Shown one piece after another: positions 45,008 through 55,250 of a stretch of 64,000 nt of DNA. Within the stretch, counting starts at the first letter, position 1. The number at the start of each line of letters is the position of its first letter. A model generated the notes under the pieces. The model did no database searches. It saw nothing but the letters and a program-made list of their open reading frames with translations, and had not been told where the DNA came from. Made by a program: the position numbers and the translations under genes. Source of the stretch: Viola odorata (lineage: Eukaryota; Streptophyta; Magnoliopsida; Malpighiales; Violaceae); the NCBI GenBank assembly GCA_963691705.1, contig OY829541.1, positions 15,866,564 through 15,930,563 of the forward strand. The letters run 5' to 3'.

Positions 45008-45426
45008 ACCAAGGAAGCGCTCCGATCCTCGCACAGATCCTGAAAAATCAATTAAGATGTCTGGAAAAAATAACCGCAATGGTAGAAGCTGATCCGGCAC
45101 CAATATACCTGCTCGTTAAATGCGCCAACCAAAAGGCACCAAATAACTACCCAATCACTCACCCCTGGAACGGCGGCTTTGGAAATAGTTGAGTCAAAGC
45201 ATTCATTGCTCATTCATGGAACGCAACCACTAAAAGGGTATGTACGGAAGAAGGCTCATTTTCAGTTGGGCTTGCCACCAACACATTCAGCCAATGCAGC
45301 GAGAAATAAACGAAAAGACTGGAAAAAGCAAAAACAACCATTTATTTATGGCCTGAGCGGCCTCAGCGTGCAGATATATACATAAAAGCATAAGAGAAAG
45401 GCAACAAGAGGAAACAAAGGCAGCGG
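45008..45426 (-). other. Intergenic region between antisense genes 1 and 2 (Tat-A)
   Basis: No gene supported. It contains a 20-bp block (ggctcattttcagttgggct) at about 45248-45267 that is repeated next to the 3' LTR at about 45970-45989. Confidence 0.45.
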
Positions 45427-45810
45427 TCAGGCATTGGATCCAGCATCATCCTCCCCTGGTACGACCGGGATATCCCTCAGTGCGTCAGCAACAGAGGTCA
45501 GCTCAGCGGAGCAGGCCCTCATCCCCTTCAAGCAGCAGGCTAGCAAGTCCTTCCGCTGCTGCAGCATCGAGGCAACCACGCCAAGGTGGGCAGTAGTAGT
45601 GGCCAGCTTCGCCAAGCTCTCCAAAGGACTGAAGTCCTCCAAAGATATCTCCAGCTGTTTGGACAAAATAGGGGTCAGTACCCCCTGCAACTCCAGGACA
45701 TCCTCCGAGGTCTTGGTGATCATCCTCTCCAAAAAGCCGATGTCACCTTCAGTAAGGTTCTTCAAGGTCAAAGTTTTGGAGATCAGGAAATTTCGGGCCA
45801 GTTCATCCAT
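45427..45810 (-). CDS. Tat-A antisense gene 1: small helical protein (127 aa)
   Basis: The start was chosen at 45810 (MDELARNF) because the Tat-B homologue starts with MDEVTKNF at the matching place, although the frame is open further upstream. The protein is predicted all-helical: ISKTLTLKNLTE, TSEDVLELQGVLTP, LEDFSPLE, QQRKDLLACCLKGMRA, and a DDAGSNA C-terminus identical in both copies. It has regularly spaced Leu and conserved Cys-Cys. No family recognised. Tat-B gene 1 is also open, so both copies remain intact while other genes have decayed. Confidence 0.75.
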   Translation of the reverse strand: MDELARNFLISKTLTLKNLTEGDIGFLERMITKTSEDVLELQGVLTPILSKQLEISLEDFSPLESLAKLATTTAHLGVVASMLQQRKDLLACCLKGMRACSAELTSVADALRDIPVVPGEDDAGSNA

Positions 45811-45872
45811 GGCGAAATATGGAAAAGAAAGGGACGTACAAGTGCGAGGAAACTTGCGCAGAAGAAACTTCA

Positions 45873-45879
45873 ATTTATA
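45873..45879 (-). promoter_or_regulatory. TATA box of antisense gene 1 (Tat-A)
   Basis: TATAAAT on the minus strand, 66 bp upstream of the ATG. Tat-B has TATAAATA 86 bp upstream of its copy. Confidence 0.6.
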
Positions 45880-45992
45880 AGCCCTGACAGAAATCATCTA
45901 AACCACCTTCTGACAAGGAAACGCTCTGATACCACATGGAGAAGGGGCGTTAGCCCTTGGTAAACACTCGGGCTCATTTTCAGTTGGGCTTA

Positions 45993-46564
45993 TGATAACA
46001 ATCCACCTAAGGAAAAGGGTATTTCCGTCTATTGCCCTGAACTGAAAAAAGAGATCACTGTTCCCACCTTTGCGGTAGGTAGAGGGCCACCGCCTTCCCC
46101 AGAGGCTGACGCCAAGAGGACAAAACAACGTTCGGGAGTCTTCCCCAAACGAACCTTCTAAATGGCTCTAGGAGCTGTCTCATTCTGAGGAATACCACGC
46201 GTCAGGGGGACCACTCAGTCGCTACCCTATCGTGGTAGCATTTATCCCATGGCTATCGCCACGTTAACATATCATCCGAGGGGCGAACCACGATCCCTAA
46301 CGTTAGGGATAACTCTCTAGCTATCCCCAAACGCGGAAATGCTCAATTCTTCTATATATATACCTCCCCATCAAAGGAGGCAGGTAAGCTTAATCTGACT
46401 GGCCCAAGCTCTGCCAAATTCAGTACACATACTGACTTAAGCATCGGAGTGTTTCTGCCGGAGACCCCCTCCGGCGTATTGCAGGTACCGCGGACCGTCA
46501 TGAGCACTGATCTGAGAGGAGCCGTTCCTCCATACATCCTTCGGCAGAAGACAAAATCTTATCA
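45993..46564 (+). repeat. Tat-A 3' LTR
   Basis: 572 bp, same ends as the 5' LTR, about 17 differences. It is followed by GCACC. The sequence just before it (agttgggctta) is not a polypurine tract. Confidence 0.95.
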
Positions 46565-46713
46565 GCACCCGCCTCCGCACCCCAAATTAGGGTTTGGCTT
46601 ATCTTACAAACGCCTCGGGCGTTTTAGCTGATTTTTGGACACAAACTCCTTGACAAGTTGCAGTACATGTCAAACTCAATTGATGGTGAAGAACATTCCA
46701 TTTACGCGTCGAT
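46565..46713 (-). repeat. Ty3 element C: LTR start and pol-LTR junction
   Basis: This continues the interrupted LTR of element C beyond Tat-A and leads into the end of its integrase frame at 46714. The exact LTR start was not resolved. Confidence 0.45.
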
Positions 46714-49700
46714 CTACTGCCCAGCAAAAATACCATCGTACGTTGTGATGGTGAGTAGGTTGACCACTCGTGGAACCTTCTCTCGAAGCGTAGCCTCCTC
46801 AACTATCATCTCGCACTCCAGCTGCTTGTGAATGAGGGATGACAACTTGTCTTGAAGCTTTCTAGTTCTTGCACACGTCGTTGGACCTGCAGGTGGTAAC
46901 CGTATGTTGATGCGTGGATTCGCATCATTCCCTCCCCATTCGGAAGGATTCGTCCTCGAATCCAAGACAACATCATCAACAACTCCATAATTGTCTCCTA
47001 CATCAAACAAAGACAAGTCAGAAATGTTAAAATTAGAGCTAATGACACCATACTCACTAGGTAAAACAAGTTTGTAAGCATTATTGTTGATCTTCTCAAC
47101 AATCTGAAATGATCCATCTCCTCTTGGGGATATCTTTCCACGTTGTTGGGCTGGAAAATATTCCTTGCGCATGTGCAGGCACACCCAATCTCCTACGTCG
47201 AAAGTAACCAGCTTCCTTCCATCATTCCGCTTATGCACAACCTTCTCATTCATGCGCTTAATGTTCTGCTTTGCCTTGGCATGGAGTTGCTTCACGAACG
47301 CAGCCTTTTGTGCACCATCTAGACTTACAGCATCACTCAAAGGTAAAGGAGTTAGATCCAAAACAGTTCTAGGATTAAAACCATAAACAAGTTCAAAAGG
47401 TGAGTAATGAGTAGTAGAATGGACAGCGCGGTTGTAAGCAAACTCAATAAATGGCAAATGATCAACCTAAGTAGAAACATGCTTACGGACCATTGTAACG
47501 AACCGAGTATATGATTCACTGCTTCTGTCTGCCCATCTGTCTGAGGGTGGTAAGAAGTAGAATATAGTAATTTCGTACCAAGTTTCCTTCATAAGACAAG
47601 CCAAAAATGGCCGAGGAACTTGGTATCTCTATCACTCACAATAGACAAGGAAATTCCATGCAGAAGAACTACTACACAAAAGAATAAATCAGCAATCTGA
47701 GTAGCATCGTAAGTAGTTGAACATGGAATAAAATGTGACATCTTGGAAAATCGGTCTACGAAAACAAAGAAACTATCCTTCCTATGTTTGGACTTGGGCA
47801 ACCCTACAATAAAATCCATGGACAGATCAGTCCAAGGATGGGAAGACACAGGTAATGGAATAAACTCGCCATGATTAGCTACCTTAGATTTGGCTCTATG
47901 ACAAATTAAACATCGAGTAACGATGCGCATTACATCGCGCTTCATATGAAGCACATCTAAAGTCTTAGTCACACCAAAGTGACCCATCAAACCGCCACTG
48001 TGTGACTCATGCACAAGAAATTCACGTAATGAGCAATGCGGAATACACAACCGTTTATCTTTGAACAAATAACCCTCATGCTTATATAATTTAGAACCAA
48101 CAATAGACACACCATGTTTGTATATATCACCGAAATTAGAATCAAGAGGGTAGAGTTCAATTATGTGTGCAAATCTAAGTAACTTGGCATTAAGTGAAGT
48201 GATTAGTGCATACCTTCGCGATAGGGCATCGGCGACTACATTCTCCTTACCTTGCTTGTAATGAATGTGGTAGGGAAAGGATTCGATGAACTCCATCCAT
48301 GTAGCATGGCGTCGATTGAGTTTGCCTTGTCCCTTGAGGTACTTCAAGCTTAAATGGTCTGTATGTACGATGAACTCATGCGGCATGAGGTAATTTTGCC
48401 ATGTCTTGAGTGCGTGTACAAGGGCATAGAATCCCTTGTCGTAAGTTGGGTACCTTAGCTGCGCGTCCTTTAACTTTTCGCTGAAGTAGGCAATGGGTCA
48501 TTTTTCCTGCATAAGAACCGCTCCAATTCCCACTCTACTTACATCGCATTCAATTTCAAATGCCTTGCTAAAATTCGAGAGAGCTAACACCGATGCCGAA
48601 CATAAACGCTCCTTGAGTGTGGTAAACGCCTCCTCTTGCTGCTGCTCCCACCTGAAAACAACATTATTTTTGGTCAGTTCATTCAAAGGTATGGCTATAG
48701 TGCTAAAATCCTTGACAAAACACCTATAAAAGCTCGCCAAGCCATGGAACGAGCGCACGTCACTCGCGTTCTTTGGAGTCAGCCATTCCTTGATCGTTCA
48801 AACCTTCTCCTCGTCAACCTTTACACCATCTACACTCACAATAAAACCAAGAAAACCAACTTGTTCCATTGCAAATGAACACTTACTAGGCCCAGCATAC
48901 AATTGTTGCTCACGAAGTGTTAGAAATACTGCTCTAAGATGTGAAACATACTCATCAAGTAATTTGCTATAGATTAAGATATCGTCAAAATAAACTACAA
49001 CAAATCTGCCAATAAAGTTCCTAAGGACATGATTCATTAACCTCATGAAAGTGCTAGGAGCATTAGTCAAGCCGAAAGGCATGACCATCTATTCATACAA
49101 GTCGTACTTAGTTTTAAACGTTGTTTTTCATTTGTCACCCTCTTTCATGCGAATTTGGTGATAGGCACTCATCAAATCAATTTTAGAAAATATTATGCTA
49201 CCACTTAATTCATCTAACATGTCATCTAAATGAGGTATAGGGTGACGATACTTTATAGTGATTTTGTTGACTACTCGACAATCAACGCACATGCGCCAAG
49301 TTCCATCTTTCTTCGGGACTAGGATTAAAGGAACGACGCATGGGGACAGACTTTCCCTCATGTATCCTCGGCTAAGTAACTCATCTACTTGCCTCTGCAG
49401 CTCCTTCGTCTCCTCTGGATTACACCTATAAGCTGGACGGTGGGGAATTATGGAATCGGGCAGGAAGTCTATTTGATGTTCGATGCCTCGGATTGGAGGC
49501 AATCTAGGAGGCATCTCCTCGGGTAGAACATCCTTGAATTCCTGCAAAAGAGATGAGATACCAATAGGAATAAAATTCAAAGGGTTAGGGCTAGAGGTGT
49601 TTAAACATGAAGAACGAAAATGAAGTAAAAGTAGAGGGCGGTTTGCACCAAAACAATTTTTTTGTAAAATCAGAGCTTTCCTCACTTTGCTCCCTTTGAC

Positions 49701-49807
49701 ATATACACTCAATTTCTTTTTATTTGCCTCTCCTTTTGATCTCTCAATGCCACTCTCAGGACGCTTACTCTTTTCATGCGAATGTTTACACTCACCCTCT
49801 GCATGCT
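46714..49807 (-). pseudogene. Ty3/gypsy element C pol (RT, RNase H, integrase), decayed and truncated
   Basis: Minus-strand pieces in order: RT N-terminus with WRMCVDCRVVNK (49712-49128); RT centre with [11 protein letters not shown] (49088-48798); start of RNase H (48758-48498); RNase H end ADALSRRY plus an integrase zinc region and catalytic Asp in [10 protein letters not shown] (48386-47589); and the integrase end with a GDWVCLHMRKEYFP-type C-terminal domain (47457-46714). Pieces are separated by stops and frameshifts. RT before integrase defines Ty3/gypsy. The integrase tail looks like a chromovirus (clade uncertain). Protease and gag are separated from it by Tat-B, which enters at 49808, and lie outside the window. 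Confidence 0.88.
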
Positions 49808-50340
49808 TGATAAGAGTCCGAGGGATACTGAGCAGGATCGACTTGATCTGGGCTGGTCGGGAACACTGTACTGGGTCTTCGTCACCTGCAAAATACCGGA
49901 GGGGGTCTCCGGCGTAAACACTCCGATGCCAAAGTCAGTGCAGGTAGCCAAAATGGCAGGGGTTCAGTACGCTATCTTAGTCTTACCCCCTTGTCTGAAA
50001 AGGTGGGGGTATTTATAGGCAAAGGAAAGAGTGTACCGACAGGGGGTGGGAATAGTCCCTGGTAGGTGTCGCTGGGGTGATAGATGCCGCCGGGGTGGCG
50101 TTGAGTGATGTCATGCGGGATGACGTCATGCGGAGTGACGTCATGGATGACCTAGGATGGGATGCCGCCGTGCGGATGCCACATGAGAGCCCCCCCGCTG
50201 ATGTCGACCATCCCAGGGTCGGTCGCCTAGGCTAAGGGCGGTAAGAATAGGGTCTCGTATCCCGTGGCGGGTACAGTATGTTGGCCGGGTCACCCGACGG
50301 GGTAGTGGAGATGCCGCTTCTGTGGTATCGATAGTTATCA
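49808..50340 (-). repeat. Tat-B 3' LTR
   Basis: Read on the minus strand it begins TGATAACTATCG and ends CTCTTATCA, like Tat-A. It has a TATA box CCTATAAATACCCC (about 50006-50019) and the conserved CCGGAG/CTCCGG hairpin (49896-49912) followed by GCAGGTGAC. It is 533 bp against 572 bp in Tat-A. Confidence 0.88.
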
Positions 50341-50480
50341 TATGCCCAAACAAAAACTAACCCGAGTGTTTACCAAGGGCTATCACAGCGTCTCCGGTCC
50401 TGCCCCTTCGGAGGTTTCTGCCCCAATGTGGGCTCGACGATCGATAAAGGTATATCTTCGAAATGCCTTTTTCCGAAGTC

Positions 50481-50488
50481 TATAAATA
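50481..50488 (+). promoter_or_regulatory. TATA box of antisense gene 1 (Tat-B)
   Basis: TCTATAAATAGG is a consensus plant TATA box, 86 bp upstream of the ATG at 50570 and about 140 bp from the edge of the LTR. Confidence 0.75.
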
Positions 50489-50569
50489 GGCCTTTCATTT
50501 TGCCCTTGCCTCATAACTCTTACAACTTTTCCATCTCTCTCTTCAAATTTCCTTATCTCTTTTTTTTTC

Positions 50570-50956
50570 ATGGACGAAGTCACCAAAAACTTCCTGCTCT
50601 CCAAAACCCATGCCCTGAGGAACCTAACTCAGGCAGACACCGATTTCCTGGGTTCGCTGAGCGTTAAGACCTCGGAGGATATACTGGAGCTCCAGGGGAT
50701 GCTGACTCCCCTGCAAGCTAGACAGGCTGCTGTTACCTTGGAGGATTTCAGTCCCGTGGAGAAAGCGGTGAAGCTGTCGGTGGCTGTTTCTCAAATTCAG
50801 TTGCTGATGACGACGCTACAGCATAGGAAGGACTTGCTGGGATGCTGCCTGAAGAGCATGAGGGCATATTCTTCTGAACTGACCGCTCTTGCGGATGCCC
50901 TGAGGGAAATTCCTTTCCTGGAATGGGAAGATGATGACGCTGGGTCGAATGCATGA
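50570..50956 (+). CDS. Tat-B antisense gene 1: small helical protein (128 aa), open
   Basis: Homologue of 45810-45427. Shared blocks: NFL-SKT, NLT, TSEDILELQGMLTP, LEDFSP, HRKDLLGCCLKSMRA, ADALREIP and a DDAGSNA C-terminus. It is predicted helical and has conserved Cys-Cys. The length matches Tat-A within one residue. No stop or shift, unlike its three neighbours in this element. No known family. Confidence 0.8.
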   Translation: MDEVTKNFLLSKTHALRNLTQADTDFLGSLSVKTSEDILELQGMLTPLQARQAAVTLEDFSPVEKAVKLSVAVSQIQLLMTTLQHRKDLLGCCLKSMRAYSSELTALADALREIPFLEWEDDDAGSNA

Positions 50957-51431
50957 CCAGCGATGGGGATCCTCTTGGCGTGTCTTTCTGTGCTCCTCTG
51001 GGGCCACCTTTTGGAACTCCGGGCCGTTAGGCCTTTTTGTAATCTCGGGCCGCTGAGCCCTTTAAATAAATAAATATGCTTTCCCTTATTCACTTGCCGC
51101 GCTATCAATATTTTTCTTCTTTCTCATGTCGTCTTTCTTAGAAAACAACTTCTATTCTCACTAATTGTGAGCGTGGTGTCCCTTGGGATCCCGTAACTTT
51201 ATTTGCCTATCTGGCTCATAATGACGATTTTCCCATATCGCATCCGTCCTGAATATATTTTGCGCCATTTTTCAGTGTTAGTGGATTGGGCAACGATTTC
51301 GGTGCCTCCTGGCTGGTGCAGACTTTTGACAGTTGCTGAGTCAGATCTTTCCCCCCAATAGACGTTATCTCTGATAGCATTAACTGTCCTCGATAATACG
51401 CGAAAAGGCAGGCACGCTTCCTCACCTCGGC
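50957..51431 (+). other. Intergenic region between antisense genes 1 and 2 (Tat-B)
   Basis: Likely 3' UTR of gene 1 (TTTAAATAAATAAATATGC at about 51060-51078 resembles a poly(A) signal region) and promoter of gene 2. No other gene seen. Confidence 0.45.
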
Positions 51432-51439
51432 TATATAAT
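51432..51439 (+). promoter_or_regulatory. TATA box of antisense gene 2 (Tat-B)
   Basis: CTATATAATG about 71 bp upstream of ATG 51506; the same spacing as in Tat-A. Confidence 0.65.
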
Positions 51440-51505
51440 GAGGCTCTTCCTTTCTTTCTCTGTTCATCTTTTTTCTTCTTTCTTCTCACTCTTACTGATA
51501 TTTCC

Positions 51506-51993
51506 ATGGCTGACTCCCGTTTTTTGTTTACTGCCGCTCGCGATTCTCCTCCGACCCCTCTAACTTCTCCTGACTCTGACAATCCTCCACTCTCACCCCC
51601 TAGAGGCCTGCCAGACATTCCGTAAAGTGCCGGGGTCGCAAGAGATTGAAGAAAATAAAGAAACAATCTTTCGAATCCTTCTTTACCGACTTTGAACCTC
51701 ACTACCTTTCGCTGCGGCAAAAGGATGAAGCGTCACCATCCGTCCCTTGTCCTTTTCCCAAGGACGGGACTTCTATGCAAGATGCCGCTCCAGGACTGGT
51801 TACCCCGACCCTGGAGGAAAGCTCCCACGCCGCTTCAAAGGAGGGAACTGCCCCTACGACAGGTTCCGCGACTGGGCTTGGTAAAAGACCTTTCGAGATT
51901 GGCGAGCCCTTTCCTTTCTATAACAGTGGGTCGCCATCATCTCCGGAAGATTATGATTACGTCTATGACATACACTGGGTGGACGAAGACTGA
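51506..51993 (+). pseudogene. Tat-B antisense gene 2: proline-rich/acidic protein, frameshifted
   Basis: ATG 51506 opens a Pro/Ser/Thr-rich start (SPPTPLTSPDSDNPP) that matches Tat-A gene 2. An indel near 51600-51610 shifts the frame, and the rest (ESFFTDFEPHYLSL, YNSGSPSSPEDYDY, WVDED) lies in the frame ending at 51993. The span is 488 nt, not a multiple of 3, confirming one net shift. Confidence 0.75.
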
Positions 51994-52510
51994 TGATGTC
52001 GCACTTATTGTAGATGCCGCTGGCTTTCTCTTTCAATGAATAAAATAGAATGAAATGAAACAAAATGTCATTTGCCTTTTTCTTTTCATTTTTGTTATAA
52101 TCGTCGCCCTATGGGATAACTGCCGCTGGACAGCCAATTGCCGCTTCATACGACCATCTTTGTGGGGTTTCTTGAAATTAACGAGTCTTTCTTTTACGAC
52201 ATTCGAGGCGAGCGCTTGACTTTAAGTTTCTGTTAGGGTCTTTCCACGTGTCCCATTTGTCCCGTACGTGTCTTGCTGTGATAGGTTGCCCTTCTGTCTG
52301 ACTTTTCCACCATCTCTTTTAAAAGGAAAATGCTCCTTCTTCGTACCTTTTTGCTCATTTTTATACTTCAGAACTCTCTTCATTTTTCGCTCGCTCCGAG
52401 GAAATTCTCTCGTTCGCATCCAAATGACTCGCCTATTAATTTCAGTCTTCTCTCTTTCAAGGTATTCTGCTCGATCTTGCTTTTGATTTTCCTTTGCTGC
52501 TTTATCTATC
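51994..52510 (+). other. Intergenic region between antisense genes 2 and 3 (Tat-B)
   Basis: An AATGAATAAAATAGAATG stretch (about 52036-52053) carries an AATAAA poly(A) signal for gene 2. A TTTTAAAA TATA-like box lies at 52317-52324, upstream of gene 3 by about 190 bp. No other gene supported. Confidence 0.55.
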
Positions 52511-54578
52511 ATGCCTCGCACGAGATCTCAATCTAGTTCTTTAGCTACCCCTAGGCCAATTTCTCGATATCCCGAACTTGAAAACACCCCTAGCATCTTT
52601 ACTTGCCCTACTGTCTTACGCCTCAAACTGGAAAGCAATAATATTACCTTCCCCTGCGGCTATCGCCCCACTATTCCTTCTGACACTATGAGGCTTCATA
52701 GCCGGCTCTAGAAAACTCATAGGATTCTTTACTTTAAAATGTTTCAATATAGGTTCCGCCTCCCAGTTCATGATACGCTGGAGCGTGTGTTGCGCGAGCA
52801 CCGGCTTAACCCTGCGCAGATCACCCCTTCCTCGTGGAGTTGCATCTACGCCTTCCTTCGTGCTTGCGAATTAAAAGATATTCTTGCTCCCTCTGTTGCT
52901 TTGTTTCGCAAGTTCTTGACTCTGATTTTTCGCGACGGCTTCATTAATATTATTCCAAGATGGGATGATGCTCTGGTAAGGCCTTTTTGGCAGAAATTTC
53001 AAGGATTTGAGGGGAACGTCGAGAACTGGAAGAGCGGTTTCTTCGTTGTCGAATTACCCTCTCGCCTGTGGCGTCCTGATTTCAACCTGGAGGTGGTTGA
53101 TTGGGCGAGGCCAGCGCCTCTGTCTAGGGAAGAGTTGGATCAGGCCAACGCTTTACTGGAGATGGAGTCCTTTTTCCAGATCCGAAACTTTGTCTTGTAC
53201 AGGCCTTTAACTGAGTGTACCATAGGTGAGCTTTTGAGCTTCGCCGCTGCCTCGCTTACCCCTTGTTTACTAACATAGCTTTTCGCAGGGGAGACCATCG
53301 CTCGACCGCTCTCCGAAGGTGACGCTCCTCACAAGGTTGTCGCCCCTTCAACGACTGCTCCCTCTACTTCCGCTGGGGCTCGAGCTGATCACTGTATGCC
53401 CATAAAGAAAAGAGCTTTAGACGAGATTCTTTCCAGGGAAAGCGGTTCCTCCTTCCGCACTTCCCGCTTCGTGGAGAACTGGTTACCCAGTCGGAAGAAG
53501 AGGTCCGGGTCTGGTTTGCCAGTGACTGAGACAAAGATTTTCTCCTACGGAGTCGAGGACATGGAGGACATGGACACGGAACTGAGCCTACGCCGGGCTT
53601 CCTCAGCTCAACGAAAGAAACTAAGGGAAGCAAGCGAATCTCAAGGGACCAAGATGGCTGCTCAATCTCCTCCAAGCGACGCCTCAAATACCGTCGCTTC
53701 CCAGACTGCCGCTTCTCCCGACACCACTATGGAGGGTGCCGCTTCACTGGATGGCGCTTCCTCGACTCTGGGGTTGGCTGCCCCCAACAAGACCTCCTCT
53801 GCCGAGACGATGCCGCCATCCGCTGCAAATTCCACTCCTGTCATGGAGCCTCCATACTCGCCCATTGGCCCCTGTATTCTTGATGTGCATCCCTCAGTCC
53901 CAAGTGGGCCTGGTTCTTCTCACTCTCCCCCGAAGTCCCCTTGCGCGTTGTTCCTTACTTTAATTCGAGACATCGGGGGCTCAGGCGGTATCTCCGCCCC
54001 TTGCTTTGTTGCTGATCTTTCCCGTGATGGGCCTCAAGGGCCCCCCTCTCACCGGCTAAATCTGTCGAAATTTGGGACTGACGGGTTCCGTGCCCTGGGT
54101 ATATCAGACCCCTTATCGCAAGATCAGCGCACGACTATCTTGGCCTGCGAAATGTTTCGCGCCTCCGAGGAGGAGAGTAGGCTACTGCAACTTCCTCCCG
54201 AAGTTCAGTATGTGCGCGTCATGAACAACTGCCTTGCTGCCTTTCGACAACTTCATTACTTCATCAAGGCTCGTGCTACCCAATCTCAAAACCCTGGTGC
54301 CTTGGCAAAGGTAGAGGAGCTGTCGCGACTCCACAAACGCGCTCAGGCCGAACTCATTCCTTCTTGAGGAGGTATCCTCCCGCGATGCGGACCTGTTGAA
54401 AGCTTTCAAGAAGGTGACCTGGTGGAAGAAGAAGACTGAACAAGCCTTTATCGCCGGGGTGACAGATCAGCACCGCAGCAGATCCGCTGATCCCACTGAG
54501 GTCGCCAGGTATGCCTCCGCGAGGATGAAAGAGATTGATGAGAGCCAAGAGGGCTTCCTCTCCTCCAAAGAGGAGTAG
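52511..54578 (+). pseudogene. Tat-B antisense gene 3: Transposase_28-like/coiled-coil protein, 2 exons, broken
   Basis: Exon 1 52511-53225; intron 53226-53288 (GTGAGC...CGCAG); exon 2 53289-54578. The domain pattern is the same as Tat-A gene 3 (FKMFQYRFRLPVHDT, LNPAQITPSSW, ELPSRLWRPDFN, RFVENWLPSRKKR). An in-frame TAG lies at 52709-52711. The coiled coil shifts frame near 54355, and the C-terminal piece (WWKKKTEQAFIAG ... SSKEE) is in another frame. The intron is in the same place and phase as in Tat-A. Confidence 0.82.
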
Positions 54579-55077
54579 TGGGTCAGTGCCTGGGAAGGAC
54601 CCATTTGATGCCGCTTGATTGTTGGTGTCGCTTCTTTACTTACTCCCTTGTTGTATTAATTTTCCCATTTGGACTTTGACGTCGCCTCCTTGCTTGTAAT
54701 AATTAACAGATCTTGTAATCTTGACCAAATAATGCGTGCTTCTTAACGATGTCGCCCTTTATCACATGCCGCTTGACTACATTTTCTTCGCACTTTGCCT
54801 CTTGCATGCCGTGTCATTACATCTTGCCGCTCCTTTTTGCCGGGTTTGACTGCGCCCTTTTTAGAGCATTTAATGCTCTGACTCCTTTTATTTGATACGG
54901 AGGAGACAATCATGATGCTTTGAGCCCATGTGTCATCAAAGGGGAATGCTAAAGGACTGGCGGGCTGAGCATGTCTTTTCGCTCCTTAGGGATTGCACCC
55001 GCTTCCCGCGTCTCTTTGCCCTTGACACGTCACACACTACAATCGCTTGACCCACCGTTCCCTTTAGTCCTTAGGGT
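54579..55077 (+). other. Intergenic region between antisense genes 3 and 4 (Tat-B)
   Basis: CT-rich 3' UTR and promoter sequence with recurring GATGCCGCTT-like words. No gene seen. Confidence 0.45.
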
Positions 55078-55084
55078 TATAAAA
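55078..55084 (+). promoter_or_regulatory. TATA box of antisense gene 4 (Tat-B)
   Basis: GGTTATAAAACCCCC about 170 bp upstream of ATG 55251; the same spacing as in Tat-A (about 169). Confidence 0.72.
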
Positions 55085-55250
55085 CCCCCACGTTCTTTCT
55101 TTTTATCTCTTGTTACCTTTCTCTTTTGAAAAATGAAAAGAAAGAAAATACAATTCCTCTTCTTCCTCCTACGATCCACCGCCGCCCGGGTGCTTCGATC
55201 TTCTCCTCACCACAGGTACCTTCCTCTCTATTCTTCTTTTAAGCTTGCGC

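Larger units (their letters stand above)
29229..46564 (+). mobile_element. Tat-A: 17.3-kb Ty3/gypsy Tat-lineage retrotransposon with antisense gene cassette
   Basis: Two 572-bp LTRs and a perfect GCACC duplication (29224-29228 and 46565-46569) bound it. In order: LTR, primer site, gag (split by a solo LTR), protease, RT, RNase H, a second RNase H, integrase, a repeat zone, four genes on the opposite strand, LTR. The second RNase H and the long region between pol and the 3' LTR are Tat-lineage marks. I counted 17 differences between the LTRs by eye (about 3%), so the insertion is much older than the Copia. Confidence 0.95.
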
